Shown: positions 63,285-64,000 of the stretch, piece after piece
How positions within the stretch are numbered: the stretch's first letter is position 1
Layout: every line of letters begins with the position of its first letter
Assembly: GCF_007183175.1 (NCBI RefSeq)
Contig: NZ_AP019807.1
Coordinates: 2,028,001 to 2,092,000 of the forward strand
Reading direction: 5' to 3'
DNA from: Microbulbifer sp. GL-2
Lineage (GTDB): Bacteria > Pseudomonadota > Gammaproteobacteria > Pseudomonadales > Cellvibrionaceae
Length of the DNA: 64,000 bases
Made by a program: the position numbers and the translations under genes
Notes under the pieces: model-generated
The model's database searches: none
Told to the model about the DNA's origin: nothing
The model's input: the letters and a program-made list of their open reading frames with translations, nothing else

Positions 63285-64000
63285 ATGACCCTCGACCAGT
63301 TGCTGATCCTGATCATCCTGATGGTGACTATCGCACTGTTTATATGGGGCCCCTGGCGGCACGATATGGTAGCCCTGGCGTCTCTGCTCGCTTGTGTATT
63401 CACCGGGTTAATTCCACCAGAAAGCGCCTTTAGCGGATTTGGTCACCCTGCAGTGGTCACTGTCGCCTGTGTCTTGATCTTGAGCCGCGGGCTGCAAAAT
63501 ACTGGAGCGATGGATGCTCTGGCACAGCGTGTGGTGCCACGCAGCGGTAACATTACCCTGGCGATGCTGTTGCTTACCGGTTTGGGAGCACTCTTGTCGG
63601 GCTTTATGAACAATGTTGGCGCCTTGGCGCTTCTGATGCCGGTGGCCGCAGATATGGCGGAAAAGCAAAATCTGGCACCTGGCAAGGTTTTGATGCCGCT
63701 CTCTTTTGCCACCATCCTTGGTGGTATGACAACTTTAATTGGTACGCCACCAAATCTGGTGGTATCCGGTTTTCGCGCCAGTGCCGGCGCCGGAAGCTAC
63801 GGAATGTTCGACTTTACTCCAGTAGGGCTGGTGGTGACGTTAGTGGGATTGCTGTTTATTGGCCTGATTGGCTGGCGACTGGTGCCCGGGCGCGGACAGG
63901 CTGGCGCATCCAGTTTTGATACTGGTACCTATCTGACTGAAGCTGTGGTTGGGGAGAAAAGTGCTGCTGCGGGTAAAAGTCTGCGTGAGATTGGCAAGCT
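63285..64000 (+). CDS. SLC13/DASS-family permease, truncated by window end
   Basis: A partial gene of at least 238 codons, running off the window. ATG 63285 has AGGA about 11 bases upstream. Residues begin with helices (LLILIILMVTIALFIWGPW) and contain the SLC13-type signatures GFGHPAVVTVACVLIL, SGFMNNVGALALLMPV (Asn-Asn) and TLIGTPPNLVV, as in divalent-anion:sodium symporters and the YfbS-like group, which often carry TrkA-C domains after the first half. The part seen ends with ...EAVVGEKSAAAGKSLREIG, resembling the start of a TrkA-C domain. The substrate could be dicarboxylate, sulfate or another anion. Confidence 0.85.
   Translation, partial: MTLDQLLILIILMVTIALFIWGPWRHDMVALASLLACVFTGLIPPESAFSGFGHPAVVTVACVLILSRGLQNTGAMDALAQRVVPRSGNITLAMLLLTGLGALLSGFMNNVGALALLMPVAADMAEKQNLAPGKVLMPLSFATILGGMTTLIGTPPNLVVSGFRASAGAGSYGMFDFTPVGLVVTLVGLLFIGLIGWRLVPGRGQAGASSFDTGTYLTEAVVGEKSAAAGKSLREIGK

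Overview
The window looks like a chromosomal segment of a marine, polysaccharide-degrading gammaproteobacterium of the Cellvibrionales/Microbulbifer type. This is inferred from a large TonB-dependent receptor beside a tryptophan-halogenase-like gene, many secreted glycoside hydrolases and lipoproteins, an amylase resembling the marine chloride-dependent kind, and a MalT-type activator. No rRNA, tRNA, CRISPR array or prophage was recognised.

Layout. 0-6.3 kb: a secreted FG-GAP/PKD repeat protein, a periplasmic M20 amidohydrolase and an amidase. 7.0-13.2 kb: a small zinc-ribbon protein, glucokinase, a TonB-dependent receptor and a flavin-dependent halogenase homologue. 13.3-17.0 kb: a decay zone with a wrecked IS3-family element, a broken lipoprotein gene, a broken Sel1-repeat gene and one further remnant. 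17.4-30.7 kb: a DUF3014 protein and the main starch block (MalS-like GH13, secreted alpha-amylase, lipoprotein GH13, GH31 alpha-glucosidase, MFS sugar transporter), with a universal stress protein and another decayed region inside it. 30.9-45 kb: amino-acid symporter, L,D-transpeptidase, outer-membrane barrel, arylsulfotransferase-like protein, a LysR-controlled stress cluster (DJ-1, DMT, ABM), an NHL-propeller lipoprotein and a broken esterase. 44.8-53.2 kb: PPK2 with a P-type H+-ATPase, a cytosolic GH13 alpha-glucosidase and malT. 53.6-64 kb: ordinary housekeeping genes (MBL hydrolase, thioesterase, YgjP-like peptidase, rlmD, VOC, SDR, mnmH), a possible clan-CD cysteine-peptidase-like protein and the start of an SLC13 permease.

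How the genes work together. The starch genes cover every compartment. Secreted amylase cuts starch, and the TonB receptor imports oligosaccharides. GH13 and GH31 enzymes in the periplasm or on lipid anchors trim them, and an MFS carrier imports the product. A cytosolic alpha-glucosidase and glucokinase feed glycolysis. G/C-rich inverted motifs built around GGGGAGGA or GGGGATG lie upstream of the receptor, the MalS-like enzyme, the amylase, the divergent GH31/MFS pair and the cytosolic alpha-glucosidase. They match the published E. coli MalT box (GGGGAKGAGG), exactly in one case, and a MalT homologue is encoded here. This scattered but apparently co-regulated MalT regulon is the main finding.

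Two clusters of frameshifted genes (13.7-17.0 and 21.2-22.0 kb) and a third isolated broken gene (43.9-44.7 kb) show ongoing gene loss around the sugar loci.
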